A stretch of 64,000 nt of DNA, from NCBI GenBank assembly GCA_029204225.1, contig CM055100.1:53727714-53791713 (forward strand), written 5' to 3'. Positions 1-12,779 of this stretch are shown here, piece after piece. The notes under the pieces are model-generated. The model was not told where the DNA came from and did not search any database. It saw only the letters and a list, made by a program, of their open reading frames with translations. The translations under genes and the position numbers were made by a program. Position 1 is the first letter of the stretch, and the number at the start of each line of letters is the position of its first letter. Source of the DNA: Diphasiastrum complanatum (taxonomy: Eukaryota; Streptophyta; Lycopodiopsida; Lycopodiales; Lycopodiaceae).

Positions 1-383
1 CAAGGAAGTTGGTAAGTGCACTTCATCTAGTGAGGCTACCCAAGAGAACTCATGTACAAGCATGAAGTGAGATAAGAGAGAGAGAGAATGCATCTCTTCC
101 CATGAGTGTACAACTATATATAGCAAATCCATGACTCATTAATGAGTTTGGTTTCCGTCCATAACAAAAACCCTAGCATTAATGTGGACTAGATTCAAAT
201 GTCTCCACATTCGAATTGAATCTTCTAAAACTCGTGTACTACACTTTCAAATAGTGTTTATTCAAATGATTTTAGACTATATAACTTTGAAAAGTCAAAC
301 TCTAAGTCTAATATGAAAATTGGCCTCAATTGTCAAATATACAAATATGACCAAAATCGCAAAACTAGTTGAAATTTCTCACA
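1..383 (-). mobile_element. 3' LTR (partial) of a minus-strand Ty1/copia element
   Basis: Read on the minus strand, the sequence from 383 downward starts TGTGAGAA directly after a purine tract (minus strand GAAGAGGGAG, 384-395), the normal polypurine tract/LTR border. The internal side carries copia RNase H coding sequence (next entry). A GA-rich tract at 76-87 and a TATA-like stretch near 115-122 lie inside it. The LTR runs off the window start, so its outer end and target duplication cannot be seen. The border resembles the LTR at 62999-63445, which shares CACTCCCTCTTCAACTAG. Confidence 0.65.
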
Positions 384-640
384 CTCCCTCTTCAACTAGT
401 TTTAGCATAGACTTTGAGAACACTCCAATTGAAGTCCTATGCTTCATGAACAAGTCCTTTACCAATGATTTGGTGAAGATATCAGCTACACATTCCTTTG
501 AGGACACATGTTGAAGCTCCACCTCCTTTGCCATGACTTGCTCCCTCACAAAGTGATATGCCACCTCAATATGCTTGCCCCTAGCATAGTTTTGACCATA
601 GAACTTTGATCCAACTTTAGAATGATCTCCATCATTCCTT
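384..640 (-). pseudogene. copia RNase H C-terminal fragment
   Basis: An open stretch from 564 to 379 encodes the tail of a copia polyprotein. The recognisable parts are HFVREQV, ADIFTKSL and SKSMLKLVEEGV, matching the end of the copia RNase H domain (HFVRE, ADxLTKPL, LxxR). The coding continues upstream to about 600 (a KHIEV-type segment). Nothing of the remaining pol region is left on the 5' side beyond about 640, so this is a truncated copy. Confidence 0.7.
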
Positions 641-709
641 GGGCAATATGCATGGGGTAGGCCTTATCAAATTGCTAGTTTTTTGGGAACTTTAGTATCG
701 TTGTTTTTG

Positions 710-760
710 TGTCAAGCTGAAATAATCGGTTTGAATTTTTTTAAACCGATCTTGACAAAA
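710..760. repeat. imperfect hairpin
   Basis: The left arm contains TGTCAAG and ATCGGTTTGAA, and the right arm contains TAAACCGAT and CTTGACA, separated by a short T run. This forms a stem-loop of about 50 bp. No gene is attached to it and it could be a remnant of a small inverted-repeat element. Confidence 0.45.
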
Positions 761-2150
761 CGATGGTAGTGGTAAGGTTCTCAGGCAGGTACTCGGTAAA
801 GGGATTTGATTCCTTGGTACTCTGGAGTGGTACTCCTTTAGGATTGGGCAAACTAAAGCTTTTGAGATACTTGTTAAAGTGAATAAATGGAATAAAGGTC
901 ATAAATTGGGAGCAAGCTCTATTCGATAAAATTTTGGTGTATTGAATATCATAAAGAGTACCCAGATCCAAATTTTATTCATTTTCCATTAGTTTAACGA
1001 AGTAATACTTAAGCTAGTGTGGTCAAAAGGGTAGCAACCTAGCATTTACTAGTGTCATACAAATTTTCGGTGCCTTCGCCGATGAATTTTTTTGGGTAAC
1101 CGAAAAATCTAAGGGAGGACGAAAATGAGACACCTGAGTAGGTAAATGCGATAGTGCTGTGTAATTTGGATTGGTTAATAATCCATGTATGGAAATTGCA
1201 TAGCACCGGGTTTTTGAATGCATTAAGTTGAATTTATTTTAAATATCTATTTGTTAATGGAAATTGTGACATGGAACGAGAATGACACTTGGTTCACATT
1301 TGTACTGTGAGAGCCTTATTCCTAAGAGTTGGAACTCTCAGATGGTAGGAATTTTAGAATTATAGTACCAACCAGATGGGTTGTTTTATGTGACGGTAAA
1401 ACCATGTGCAGATTCTTGTTAAATCATAATTTTGTTAGTGGATTATTGTGATCCATTAGGATCAGATATGGGGGTACTCCAGTACTTGGTGGAATAAAAA
1501 TGTGCATATCTGGTAATGGAAATCCAGATAGAGGTTTTAGGTCTCTGGATTATCGGATAATGCAGTTTGAAGATCAGATCCTATATTTGGATATAGGATG
1601 GTCAGATAATTTTTTTGATTTTTTTATGATCAGATCTAAAAGCAAAAAAATTTCTTGGAGAGAAAATTGTTGGTATGGGACATCAGTGATTTCAAAAGAG
1701 AATTCTTGTGCGAGAATGATCTGGAGACCAGTGGTTAGTATTTATATTATTAGTAATGCTAACGGTTAAAACCATTGGTAAAACTTGGTTAGGGTATTTG
1801 GAGAGGTTATGAGATCTCTACTTTTTAGAAATTTCTTAAATACGAGACATTTGGATTGAGATTCATATAATTCCTTCCAGTGTAGAATAAGATTTTGAAG
1901 GGCTATTAAAATTATATGAATTTAGGCTTCCATTTTAGTTTTGTGAATATAGCTTGAGAATCAATTGATGTTTTCAACTGATTAAGTGAAATTTAGACTT
2001 CTTGAGCCCAATTGATTATCTCTATTTGATAGTTGATTATTGAGAGTAATGTTTCTATCACTCGGGATAAGATATTTAATGATTTTGAGGAAAAAGTCTA
2101 GTTTGCAATAGTATTGAATACTCATTACTGACTCTTTCGAATCTTTGATA
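760..2150. other. unassigned AT-rich sequence
   Basis: No supported gene. The longest open stretch (1500-1769, plus, 89 codons) is low complexity and matches no family I recognise. The style of sequence resembles the decayed gypsy material that follows. Confidence 0.4.
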
Positions 2151-4212
2151 TCTTATACGTTGTCTCCTGGGAACTTTTTAATAGAAATTATGGAATTTCT
2201 TTTAAAAGGGGGAGAAGAAAATATAGGAATAAGACTTTCATGGGATCAACCAGTTGCTTAGATCCAATATTTGTGCAATGGTGGAACTATCCAGTGGGAA
2301 TAGAGGAAATCTCTAGTGATTGTTTTGAATCTAAAACTAGAGGAGTTTTGAGAATATTGAGTTGTTAGATATTCATGATTATGGATAGTGGTGGTAAAGA
2401 TTGAATTAAGGTTCACTAATTGGCTACCAAGTACCATTTAGTTATGGATTGGATCAGATGGAATAAAGTTTTAACCTTAAACTTATGTCCAAAGATGTCT
2501 GCATAAGTCAACCTAATCTTGGTTTGTGCACTAAGATCTGAAGTAGGTTGAGTGGTTGAAGGAATTTTGTTGGTAAAAGTATGATGGTTGGAAAACTTAT
2601 GATGTGGAATTATTCACTTCAGAGATTTCCCAGATATATCATTTACTCAAGAGAAATAGAATCTTCTATAGCTGAGTTACAAGATTGTCAGTAATATATG
2701 TGAGTAACATATGCGGATTTTGGAGGAATCTGCCAGGTAATGACATATTGTTTATGTATTGGGTCATAGTGAGATTATTTTCATATGTGCACGATTAATC
2801 TTGTTTGGATCTTCTATGCATTCCTGGTTGCTAAGGTTATCTAGTGCACTTAACCTAGTCGTTTAACATAGACATATGATCAAGTATTGTAGTTGACAAT
2901 TAATTGCAGAATTAACAGATCTGTTTTAATAGATCTATATGTTAACTTGAAAGTGATTTGAATATGGATCTAAATGTGGTGTGGTACATGTACAATTAAG
3001 AGCTGCACCTAGACATTTAAGATTTCTAAATCATGGGCAATTAACTTGAGTAGTTGATTTACTCATGTGAAAGTTTATTGTTAAAAATAGACAGTGTGAA
3101 GAGAAATCACCGGAAACTATTTGTTTTGTGTGTATTGCTTGTAAGACACATAATTTATGAGTCATTCGGATTCATCAAGGAATTGTGTGCATAGGATATT
3201 GAATTCTTGGATGAGTATTTCTCAGTTGAGAAATAAACTTGATTCATTAGTGATAGTATCCCGATGAGCTCAATTGGATACCGGATCCTAATGGCTCCAA
3301 GAATGGTAAACTGAATTTTTTGGAATTCAGCAGAACTTTGTAATCTGTAGATATTGTTCTAGGTGATTGTATAAAGTTTATCTTATTAAAGACGTGTGTA
3401 AAATGGTCTTTAATTACTTGATTGATTGTGGAATTTGAAACTCCTAGTCTGTTTAAGAATCAGGTTGAAAGAATATTCTTGGAATCCAGTATTTTCTCTC
3501 GTGAAAAAGATTTTAGAATGATTCTTATATTTTCTGAGTTGTATGTTGTTCAATGATTAAGTATGGTTTTGGAGTCCTTCAAATTATGATTAACCAATCA
3601 TAAGATTCAAAATATTTATGATGGACGGATTATAAATTGATACTTAAAGGTCATTTGAAGATTATAAGGAAACGTGAGGATTCTTAAAATAATGAGTAAA
3701 TCTTGATCAATTGGGTGAGTCAAGGATTTAGATCTGTTAGTTGAACTCTAAATTTCTTGACTCCAATTCATACTTGAGATTGTATGAATCTCACAGGCAT
3801 TTTTATTAAGTAATTGCTTATTTATGAGGAATTTGCTTACCTTACAGATTGTAGTCTATAAGTGCTTGTGTACAAAGTTCAGTCTATATCTCCATATTTA
3901 TAGGAGATAGATAAATCTATTAAGATACAGATAATTGCTGATTTCTTGCATATGATGCTAGAAATGGGGTTGTTAACTCATTAGAGTAACTGCAGTACTC
4001 TGGATTGAGTTATATTTGTCTGAGACTTGATGGATCTCCAAGAGATTTTAGATGACTGAATTGTGGTTTAGAATAGTTGGATATTCTAAAAATATTTTTG
4101 TACCAAGAAGCCTTATTTTCTACAAGAAATTGAAATGGAATTTCTTCAGCTTTCGGATTTGATTTCTAAAACTAAAATAAATCACCAAGTGTTTCATGTA
4201 ATTGGGATTACA
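2150..4212 (+). mobile_element. decayed Ty3/gypsy internal region
   Basis: This stretch is related to two other places in the window. 3911-4212 is closely similar to 44721-45026, which leads into a gypsy chromodomain and LTR. Segments near 2205 (AAAAGGGGGAGAAG) and 3130-3180 have counterparts near 19195 and 20000-20050, just upstream of a recognisable gypsy integrase. Around 3930 the plus strand reads IADFLHMMLEM, comparable with VADFLHDMQEML of the integrase C-terminal part near 20960. Many stops and frameshifts are present. The copy ends abruptly at about 4212 where copia sequence begins. Confidence 0.55.
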
Positions 4213-5240
4213 GAAATAACATCTCCATAGCAAATGCACCTGTCCATGGTGGCTCGAATATATCTCGTGACTCTTATGAGAGCCTTCCAATGGGTAATGC
4301 CAGGATTAGCCATATATTGGCTGAGCGAGCTTACTGCAAAAGAGATGTCAGGTCTTGTACAGACCATTGCGTACATGAGAGATCCAAGTATCGATCGATA
4401 AGGATACTCTCCCATCTGCTCCTCTTCCTACTTGGTTTGGGGACATTGGTGCTTTGACAAAGGCAGGCCTGGATCCATCGGTGAGTGAACGAACTTACAA
4501 TTCATTAGATTGTATATGTTAAGAACATTGTGAAGATACCTTTGTTGAGTGATATAGATCAGTCTTCTCTTTTAGAATGCTTATCTAGCTTCTTTATGGT
4601 GTCCCTTGGGACATCAACATAGGCAGTGCATCCGAAAACTCGTAAATGCTTTAATGAAAGTTTGAATCCTGTCCAAACTTCATAAGGAATTTTGTTGTTC
4701 GATAGAACTTTAATACATCAATTCTACATGTAAGCTGTTGTTGAAACAACATGTTGCCAAAAGGATTTAGGCAACAAAGCATGAGTGATCATGCATTTGG
4801 CATACTCGACTAAGTTTCTATTCTTCTTTATGGCTAGGCCATTCGATTGGGGAGAATAGGAGGCAACATATGATGTTTGATACCATGTGTTGAACAACAC
4901 TCCTTGAATTCATTGGATATGTACTCATCGTCGTTGTCGGATCTGAGACCTTTATTTCGTTTGCATGTTTACAACTCAACATGCTCTTTGAATATTTTGA
5001 AGAAATGGAAGGCTTCAGATTTGTGCTTCATAAAATATACAAAATTTCTCCTTGAACAATCATCAATGAATGTAATAAAGAATCTTGCACCAAGCAGTGA
5101 TGGTGTCTGAATCAGGCCACATATATTTGAGTGAACTATGTCTAACAGTTCTTTAGATATGTGTTCTTGATTCGACTTAAAAGGCCTTCTAGCCTGCTTT
5201 CCTATGATACAACTCTGGCAGCCTGCTTTCCTGCTTTTTA
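4213..5240 (-). pseudogene. copia integrase-RT remnant with internal deletion
   Basis: On the minus strand, from right to left, a pre-integrase tail (CQSCIIGKQARRPF) is followed by integrase core sequence (ELLDIVHSN, FITFIDDCSRR, GLRSDNDDEY, then a GIKHH/PNRMA segment equivalent to the usual TPQQNGVAE region). After the integrase comes the RT/RNase H connection at 4415-4220, with YRSILGSLMYAM and CTRPDISFAVSSLSQYM. Most of the reverse transcriptase between these parts is missing and there are several stops. The lineage differs from the other copia elements in the window: it has CTRPDI where they have THTRPDL-like sequence. Confidence 0.75.
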
Positions 5241-5706
5241 GGAATAAGATCAGTCATAGAAGTGGAACGCAGAATGAGGGTGAAGATAAGTTATGGGACC
5301 ACTTTTCAATTAAAGAGCTACTGTCAAACACGTAGATATTTTTTTAACATGCAGATTTGAATTATGAAGGGTGTCATTAGACATCTCTTTGTAACGATTT
5401 TTGAAACAATTAATGATAAAGTGGTGAGGAGTTGTTTTAGTTGAATACAGAAGTGGTTACACTTGTAGCTTGGTACTGGTTGATCCAAATCACCATACAA
5501 AATTCTTACATATGGCTAAGTCTTTCTTGAAAACTAAAAGAGTTGGAATGCGTCTATTTTTTTTTTCAGAGGCTTTAAATAGGCTGTTCATATGTTAATT
5601 TGTGTCAATCTTCACACTGAATCATTACACATACTTTTTTTACTCCCAGTGGGACAAATCCAATGACCCTCCAGCAGTAGAAAAAGAGCAAATTGCTAGC
5701 ATATTC

Positions 5707-5911
5707 TTGTGAGCTTAAGAAATGCTAACACAACAACAAACAAGTGAGCTCATCGTGTGGGCTTAAGACAATCCAACACAACAACAAACGAGTGAGCTCA
5801 TCATTTGGGCTTAGGACAATCCAACACAACAACAAACGAGTGAGTCCATCAATTTTTTTTTAATGTAGATCGGTCAATCTAGAACAACAACAAACGAGTG
5901 AGTTCATGAAT
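5707..5911. repeat. short tandem array, four units of about 48-58 bp
   Basis: The core ACAACAACAAACGAGTGAG occurs four times (near 5729, 5777, 5825 and 5883), each followed by a diverging CATC- or CATGAATTT-containing spacer. Two of the intervals also share GGGCTTA(A/G)GACAATCCAAC. No coding sequence overlaps. Confidence 0.7.
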
Positions 5912-7238
5912 TTCTTTTTTTCGTGTAGATCAGTCCTTCACACACATTGAGACTAATCACATATAATGGACTGTAATGTTTAATGAACATGTTGTGAAAG
6001 TAATTTTAGTCATTGCAGTCTTGAAGCACTTACATTTTTTTGATTAAACTGAGCATAGATGCAGTCTTTTTGATAGCTGCAAGTTGACCTCCTCATAAAG
6101 GACTCTTCTGACTAGTGTGCCTCTGAAAAACTTCAATGGTGCCCTTCATTCTGGTTCCAAAGCAATTGCATATCATATTTGCAGCCGGTTAGTGACATGC
6201 AACATATTTCAAAGTTTTGGTATCTTCATATTTCAGTCTGTGAACGGGTGCTCTTGCCTACCCTCTCACACCTTTTGAATATTTACCAACAGGATGGTGA
6301 AAAGTGCACCTTCGATGGATCAACAGTCCATGGGGTCTTCATCAATGGAATCACATAATAAGGGGGGCTTGTTGTTGTGCTCAAGTCTAACCTATGAACA
6401 TTGGAGCACAAGAAACCGATCTATGGTTGACAAGTGTTTAAGATAGTGTCAACAAAAATGTTTGCTTTAGATTTATATGCATATGCAGGTCATACCTAGG
6501 ATCTATATGCATATGTGGGTCAAAGCTCAAACTTGGGCTGCACTATTTTGGCCTCGCTTTTAGCCTCGCCATGTGGGCTAGCTTAAAAATGCAAATCCTT
6601 TCCTGCAAGGCTTTTTTGCTTTGAATCTTGGAGACATATCTCACACGTGAGAGATGTTCCACCCAATCGTATTGGAACACTAGGCATTGTTATGTGTCAC
6701 ATTTGTTAAACACCACATGGCAAATTCAAAAGTTAGTTATCAAGATATTGTTTTGTGCTCTAGAGTCCATATTTATGTATATGTGATCATTGCTACCAAG
6801 GTTCTTTCAAGATGATGGTTGTCCGTGGTCACATGATTGCGTGCTCGCATGTGATCTTGTATAGGGCTGACTAGTTCTTATAACCTCACGATCATGTCAG
6901 TATAGCTAGGCAATCTTAATATATGTTCATTTCATAAATGAATTTTTTAGCAATGAGCTCTTGGAGAGAGCGAACAAGTGTCATTTGTTGGGCCAGGCCC
7001 AAAACCCCAACAGTCCCCTTCCCCAAGGCATGCCTAGTGAACTGTTTTCATGGGTGAAGGGGCCACATAGAAAGTGGGCGTAAGCCTGGCGAATCCGCCC
7101 TTTTTGTATTTCGATTGTCTCATTAAAAAAAACAAACGCTCAAGCTTTTTCGTGCTTGTACGATGTAGCGCCAGCGGCACCGTATCTCTCACTGGTACTG
7201 GTAGTGGTAGCAGGCATATCATCATCGTCATCATCATA
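5912..7238. other. intergenic region upstream of the TMEM220-like gene
   Basis: No transposon protein or RNA gene was recognised. The last 200 bp should contain the promoter and 5' leader of the gene that starts at 7239. No convincing TATA box is visible, and the leader is interrupted by ATG codons, one of which (7074) is in frame with the chosen start. Confidence 0.4.
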
Positions 7239-10200
7239 ATGAATCAATCTATGGCAATTTCAGGCAGACGCCTTTTCCTGGTTGTGCTCTTTGCGTATTC
7301 ATCCCTCGTGCAGCTCAATGATCCTGGTATGGTGCCTAGTATCAACCCTTACTCTATTTCTATACATCAAACCCGCAATTGGCAATTCCCATCCCTTTCT
7401 CTTCTTCGCATGCTGTTTTCGGAATACACACACACACACCTTTTGGGATAAGATTGGCATCATAGTTGTCAGAGAATAAGCAATCCAGTCTGCACCATAC
7501 CGCGAAATCGATCAGCATCGACTAGTTGATTGAAGAGTGTAGTCACTACTATGTAAAGTATTTTCCTTTGAGAGGGAAATCCAAACCACTGTTCATTTTT
7601 AGTGAATATGTACAAGTTGGGTCTCGTTGACAATTTTCGGAAAATCTTGATTCAAGTTCCAGTGTTCGGGAAACCTTTTTGAGGTTTCCTCCAAAAACCG
7701 ATACGTGAAAAAGTTCTTCGACCTCGTGACAATCTTTGCCGCCCGTTTTCCTTTATAAAACCCAAGATTTATGACATAAGAAATCCTGTACAATTTTTGT
7801 CATGCCAATTTTTGAGAAAAGATGCCGGTTCCATTCTTGAACTATGCCGGCTTTCCCGAACACTGCTTGATTGATTGCCCATTTCCAAGCACATTATGGA
7901 TGCACATTAATATATTCTATGTTACGTGTCCCTTGAGTGGAATAGAAGTTTTGAAGAAACGACCAGTAGGCCACATTTCGGGACCAAGACACACATCCGG
8001 ACCTCGAGGATAGGAAAGGAGATATTACTAATACAACAGGCTCCTTATTTGAGGAAAGGACACGCATTCATTTGTCTCTTGCATGTTCCTTTATGTGATT
8101 GGACATTACTAGCTCAAGATATTTTTGACGATTTTGAGCAGCAATTGTTGCACATCACTGATTGTCTTGATCAACAGTGGCAGCATCTCGAACAACAGTG
8201 ATAGCAACTCACTAATAAGCTGATACAAAACCTTTTGCAGGCTCTTTCTCCATATGTGTGTCAACTATAGGATGTCAACTAGATGTTGTAGAGATTCTAT
8301 TCATAGGAGAGGTGCTGGTTGGTACACTTAATAATCATCCTCCTCTTGCTGGTACTACAGCTGGAGACATGTATGCTTGCATGCATTCTTCCATCAGTGT
8401 TCAGCTTGCATACTTGCTATTGTAATAGATATTTGAGATGATATATGATGAGGCACATGATGGGGTAGTTCACATTCATGCACTCCTTGGATAGCTTGGG
8501 ATCTCTATCCACACGTCCACGTGTTTTTGCTAATAGTAGTTAGCATTCCTAATCTATTTGCCTCACTTGGGATGCATTTTTGACATGTTCTATTGTGATG
8601 TTAGACATTCTTGGTCCTTTCAATTGCTTCGGGCATGTGTGCATTTCTATTCGTTTGGCATTCTTGGCTCGTTCGTGTCCCTTGACAGTGCTTCATGTTT
8701 TTCTTTATGTTAAAGATGTCAATATATGACTTTTGTGACTTGGATCTGGCATTGACCATATTCAATAGGTCATATCTTAGTTGTTATGGATGTTGTACCT
8801 CCTTGATGTTGCTTTGTCTGTGGTGCTCTTTTTTTTACTTGCCCACATTGGGGGTAATGTTTTTAGTGGGGGGAAGTTATGGACTACTACTTATGGAATA
8901 TTGGGTCCATATGCTGCAAGGGCTTACTAGGCCTATCTACTGTTATGTTTTATTGGTGCCTTGTAGTTTCATTTCATGCCTCGCACATTTATGTGCTGGC
9001 CCAAGGCCCTATTTTACTCACATATAGCCAAGGGCCCTTTTTTAGGCTCATCTAACATTTATTCTGGCCACGGGCCCAACTATTATAGCTAATTACTTGG
9101 AATGGGGGTTCTAAAGTAGGGCGCACTATTTTCCATCCAGATTGACTAGGCATTATTAATCTTAGCCGTTGGATGGCCAACTTTATCTATCCTCCTAGGG
9201 TTTCTGAATTTTTTTTGGAAGAATAGGAGTAAATGCGATTGTTGAATTGGTTGGATATATCGTTGGATGTACAAAAATTTGGGTTGCTCCCTTTGAAAGG
9301 TTGCATAACCATGCTTTTGGATTAGTCCTTGGTATTTACAATATTAACAGACTTTTTTCAATCGTTCATCCTCTCATCTAGCCCCTTCTCTCTCTTTCTT
9401 ACATACACACACACACACCTCACTATATAACTATTCTTTCATCCCAGCACTCTAATAATTAATCATACCCCTAAACCTACCCACCCGTTACCAAAAACCA
9501 GCAGAATGTTCATCTTGGGTTGGATTACACGTAGTAGCCTGAATATTCATGGTTTCACTAATTTTTACCTATAAAAATACCCTAGTTGACCTTTCTAATA
9601 ATTCCATGAAAGCTACACTTTGTCTAGTCACTGAAGTTTGAATATACTCACAGATGTTCATACTATATTGTATCTCAATGTAAATGATTTTATTGGTATT
9701 ATGGAACTTATAAGTTTTTCAACTCTCCTTGTATAAAATATCAAAAGCTATGACTTTACTACACCATGCAATAAACTTGATTTGGTGATGAGTTTGTTGC
9801 CTCAAAAACAAAAGTCAAGGTTTGAATTTATAGAAGAAAAGACTTGCTAAGATGTTTGAAGTCAGGATAAGTCCATATTGCTCTAGTTGATTCTTTATTC
9901 TTATAAAGGATAGATATTCTTGTGGGTACGAGTTGCTAGCAAATTTCTAGCTTTTATGAATTGATAGCGATGCAAAGGTTGGCTTCCTTTGGTACTTGTC
10001 CCTTCTGATTCATAAGCTTAAGGCATGCTATGAGTGACTTATTTATTCATGAACTTCTTTTTAGGTGGAATCTTGTTTCACAAATATCCTCATGTTTATG
10101 GTGGAGAAATGCATCTTGTAGACTCATGTGAAGTGACCTATACGTTTAGTGGTTATGATTGCAATTTTTTGGATCTTTTTGTAACCTAGAACAACAGACT

Positions 10201-12714
10201 ATGTGGTTAATATTTTTGATAAAAGGTTGCAGCTAGACTAGGTAAAGCTGACATAAGTGAAATGCCTCATTTTTTCAAACACTGATAATTATATTGAATT
10301 TGGAGTAATCAATTCTCAATTCTACATGTTTTCTTGCCTTTGTACCAGTAGAGATCCTTGTGTGAACCATTTAGGTATTATAAGAAAATTCACAGAAAAG
10401 GTTGAAATTGTTCTAGACACCAAGTGAATTTATCTTTTATAATTCAGGTTTTCGTATGTTCAAGATTAACTCCTTTACAACTCAAGGTCAATGGTGTCCA
10501 TTTTATTTTCTTGTTTAGTTATTCATTTGCTCTCGTTGGCTGTCATTTTGCCTCGTAGTCAGACATATGGACTCTCTTGAACATTTTGTCTCTCCAAGAA
10601 CATATGGACTGTCTTGAAACCCAAGTAGCAAGTCACGGTCGCTGATGAGACCTTTTATGACTTTTTGCGCCAAAGATTTTGTTTTTAATGTTGGGGTTCT
10701 GATAAGGGCTTTTTGATTTTTGTGGTTGCCTGTATATTTTGTTCTAAGCTTTACTCGACACAGCTGATTTCTGAAACTGAATTAGGAATCTTAATTTCGT
10801 TTGAGAGCGTAAATCTTTCACTTTTTGTACAGAATCAAAATTCAAAATAGTAGAAGGAAAGCTTCTTTTTTTAGATATTTTTGAATACAATAACAATATT
10901 CAAGAGTGGTTTATTAGACATGCATTTAAATATGATGTGTTTGACAAAATCGTTTGTGCTATTATCAACAAATTTTGCAGATTGGTATTTCTGGTTCCCA
11001 TTTTATTCTTTAGCATGCACTGTCAACCTTGTTCATGTCGTGCAAGCAAGTGCTCTGAGCAGAGGTGCTGCAATCATAGGGATTCTTTCTGCGATAGCGC
11101 TTCTTCTCAAAGTTATTGTAGAGGGATGTTTAGACAATGGAAAATTTTTGTGGGCAGAGTTGTTTTCATTGGACTTAGAAAAGCGACTTGCACGAGAGAA
11201 AATGGGAAGTGTTTTTGTCTTGCTGTCCATGTGGCTGGAAGCGAAGAGTAGCGGAATGCCTTCACAAGAGGATAGCAAGGCCAGAAGAGATATCATGTTT
11301 GGTAAGCTCCCTTGTGATGAGAGATTCTGCCAGGTGTTGTGCAAATTGTTTATTCATTTTTGGCATATTGGATAGTATACCTATGGTTAGATCTTAGATG
11401 GCATTGCACGGACCTCTCTCATGGAGAAACTCCTGCTATCAGAGATGGTTACCAGGAGACCTTATGTACAGATTGTTGGTGCACACTTCACGTCTAAGTT
11501 CGAATAGACTGATGTCGGTTTGTAGCACCTCGGCTTCAATGGGGCAATATTATGCAAACAGTCTATTTGCTTTGTGGTTTTGTGAAGTTACTATGTAGTA
11601 TGGTCTAAACCTTTTTTAAGTCATTGTCCTGAGTCAATCAAATTGTTAATGTCGACGAGGACCTTAATTCATGTAATGTGTCCCACACAATTGAACAGAG
11701 TAATGTCCCCATGATAACAAAAGCTAAGGGAGCAGTGTTGTCATTAAAGTAACCGGCTACCACACCATGAATAATTCATCCTTTACATGTTTTCACAATC
11801 CATATATTTTGCTTTTAAAATTCAATTGATTTCATCCAGTTAATTAGTTTCTTGTAGTACAGGAACCTCGTAAAAAAAATCCAAGAAATTGATTTTGGGC
11901 CTCCGGGGATGGGCTAAGAAGACACAAACTGAACAAGTTTTTGAATGTTATTAAATTTGTTGGGAACCATTTTTGACTTTGGAAACAGGGCCAGGACAAA
12001 TAAAAGCCATAGAACTTTCATGAGGAAATTCCTGGGACAAGAAATTTTGACACATTGGCAAAAGTTCCTTGTCAAAATTACTATGGTAGTTGCGGAGGAC
12101 CCAACATGAATATGCTTAACATGGTCCTTTCAAAGACAATGGAGGAGATCGTAGGGTGCTGTCTCACTGCAGCAGTAGATGATGTTGACCACACTCCATA
12201 AAAGATATTCTGAGGTAGGCCTGGTGAGGGACAAGTTCCGTTAGGAGGTTGTTTAGAGGGGAAGGAGAGTGATGATGCTATGTGCAATGATAAGGAGATT
12301 GATTGGTTCAGGATATCCAATGGCCACTCATGAGGAAGATAAGTAGTGGTTGCAGCGTAGTGTGATGGAGTGAACACAAATCCCATCAAAATAATGTATA
12401 GGCAACAGTGAGCTAGCCAGCCACTTTGTGAACTGCCTTCGGTCATCTCTACATAGATTTCATGTGAAAACACCTAATCGAGGTCAACATTATTTGGCCA
12501 TTTAGGTAGTCAACTTATGTGCTTCATGGAGTACCATCGATGTTCATTAAAACTTTATGTTTAGAGTATGTTTATTTATCTAAACACACACTATCTAGAC
12601 TATAGACTATATCTAAACACACACTATCTAGTCTATAGTCTATAAGGCTTGTATTTCTTTTTTCCTTGAAGTCAGATACAATGTCAACGAAACAAGCCCA
12701 AACAAGCCCTCTGG

Positions 12715-12779
<65 letters not shown>

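Noticed and set aside
5707-5911. CRISPR-like array
   Set aside because: The four units have diverged spacers, but this is plant nuclear DNA with no cas genes and irregular spacing; it is a simple tandem repeat.
7074-7238. N-terminal extension of the TMEM220-like protein from an upstream ATG
   Set aside because: It is in frame but low complexity and not hydrophobic in the family pattern; 7239 fits the family's length better.
8695-9027. 110-codon open frame with hydrophobic stretches
   Set aside because: It sits in intron 1, starts within low-complexity sequence and shows no family similarity; an alternative exon was considered, but its inclusion would break the well-matched junction of exons 1 and 2.
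10881-10980. Upstream part of the open frame that contains TMEM220 exon 2
   Set aside because: It precedes a good acceptor (TTTTGCAG) and lacks family similarity; it is intron sequence read through by chance.
12081-12473. 130-codon minus-strand open frame
   Set aside because: It lies in intron 2 of the TMEM220-like gene, has no recognisable motif, and no splice partners were found.
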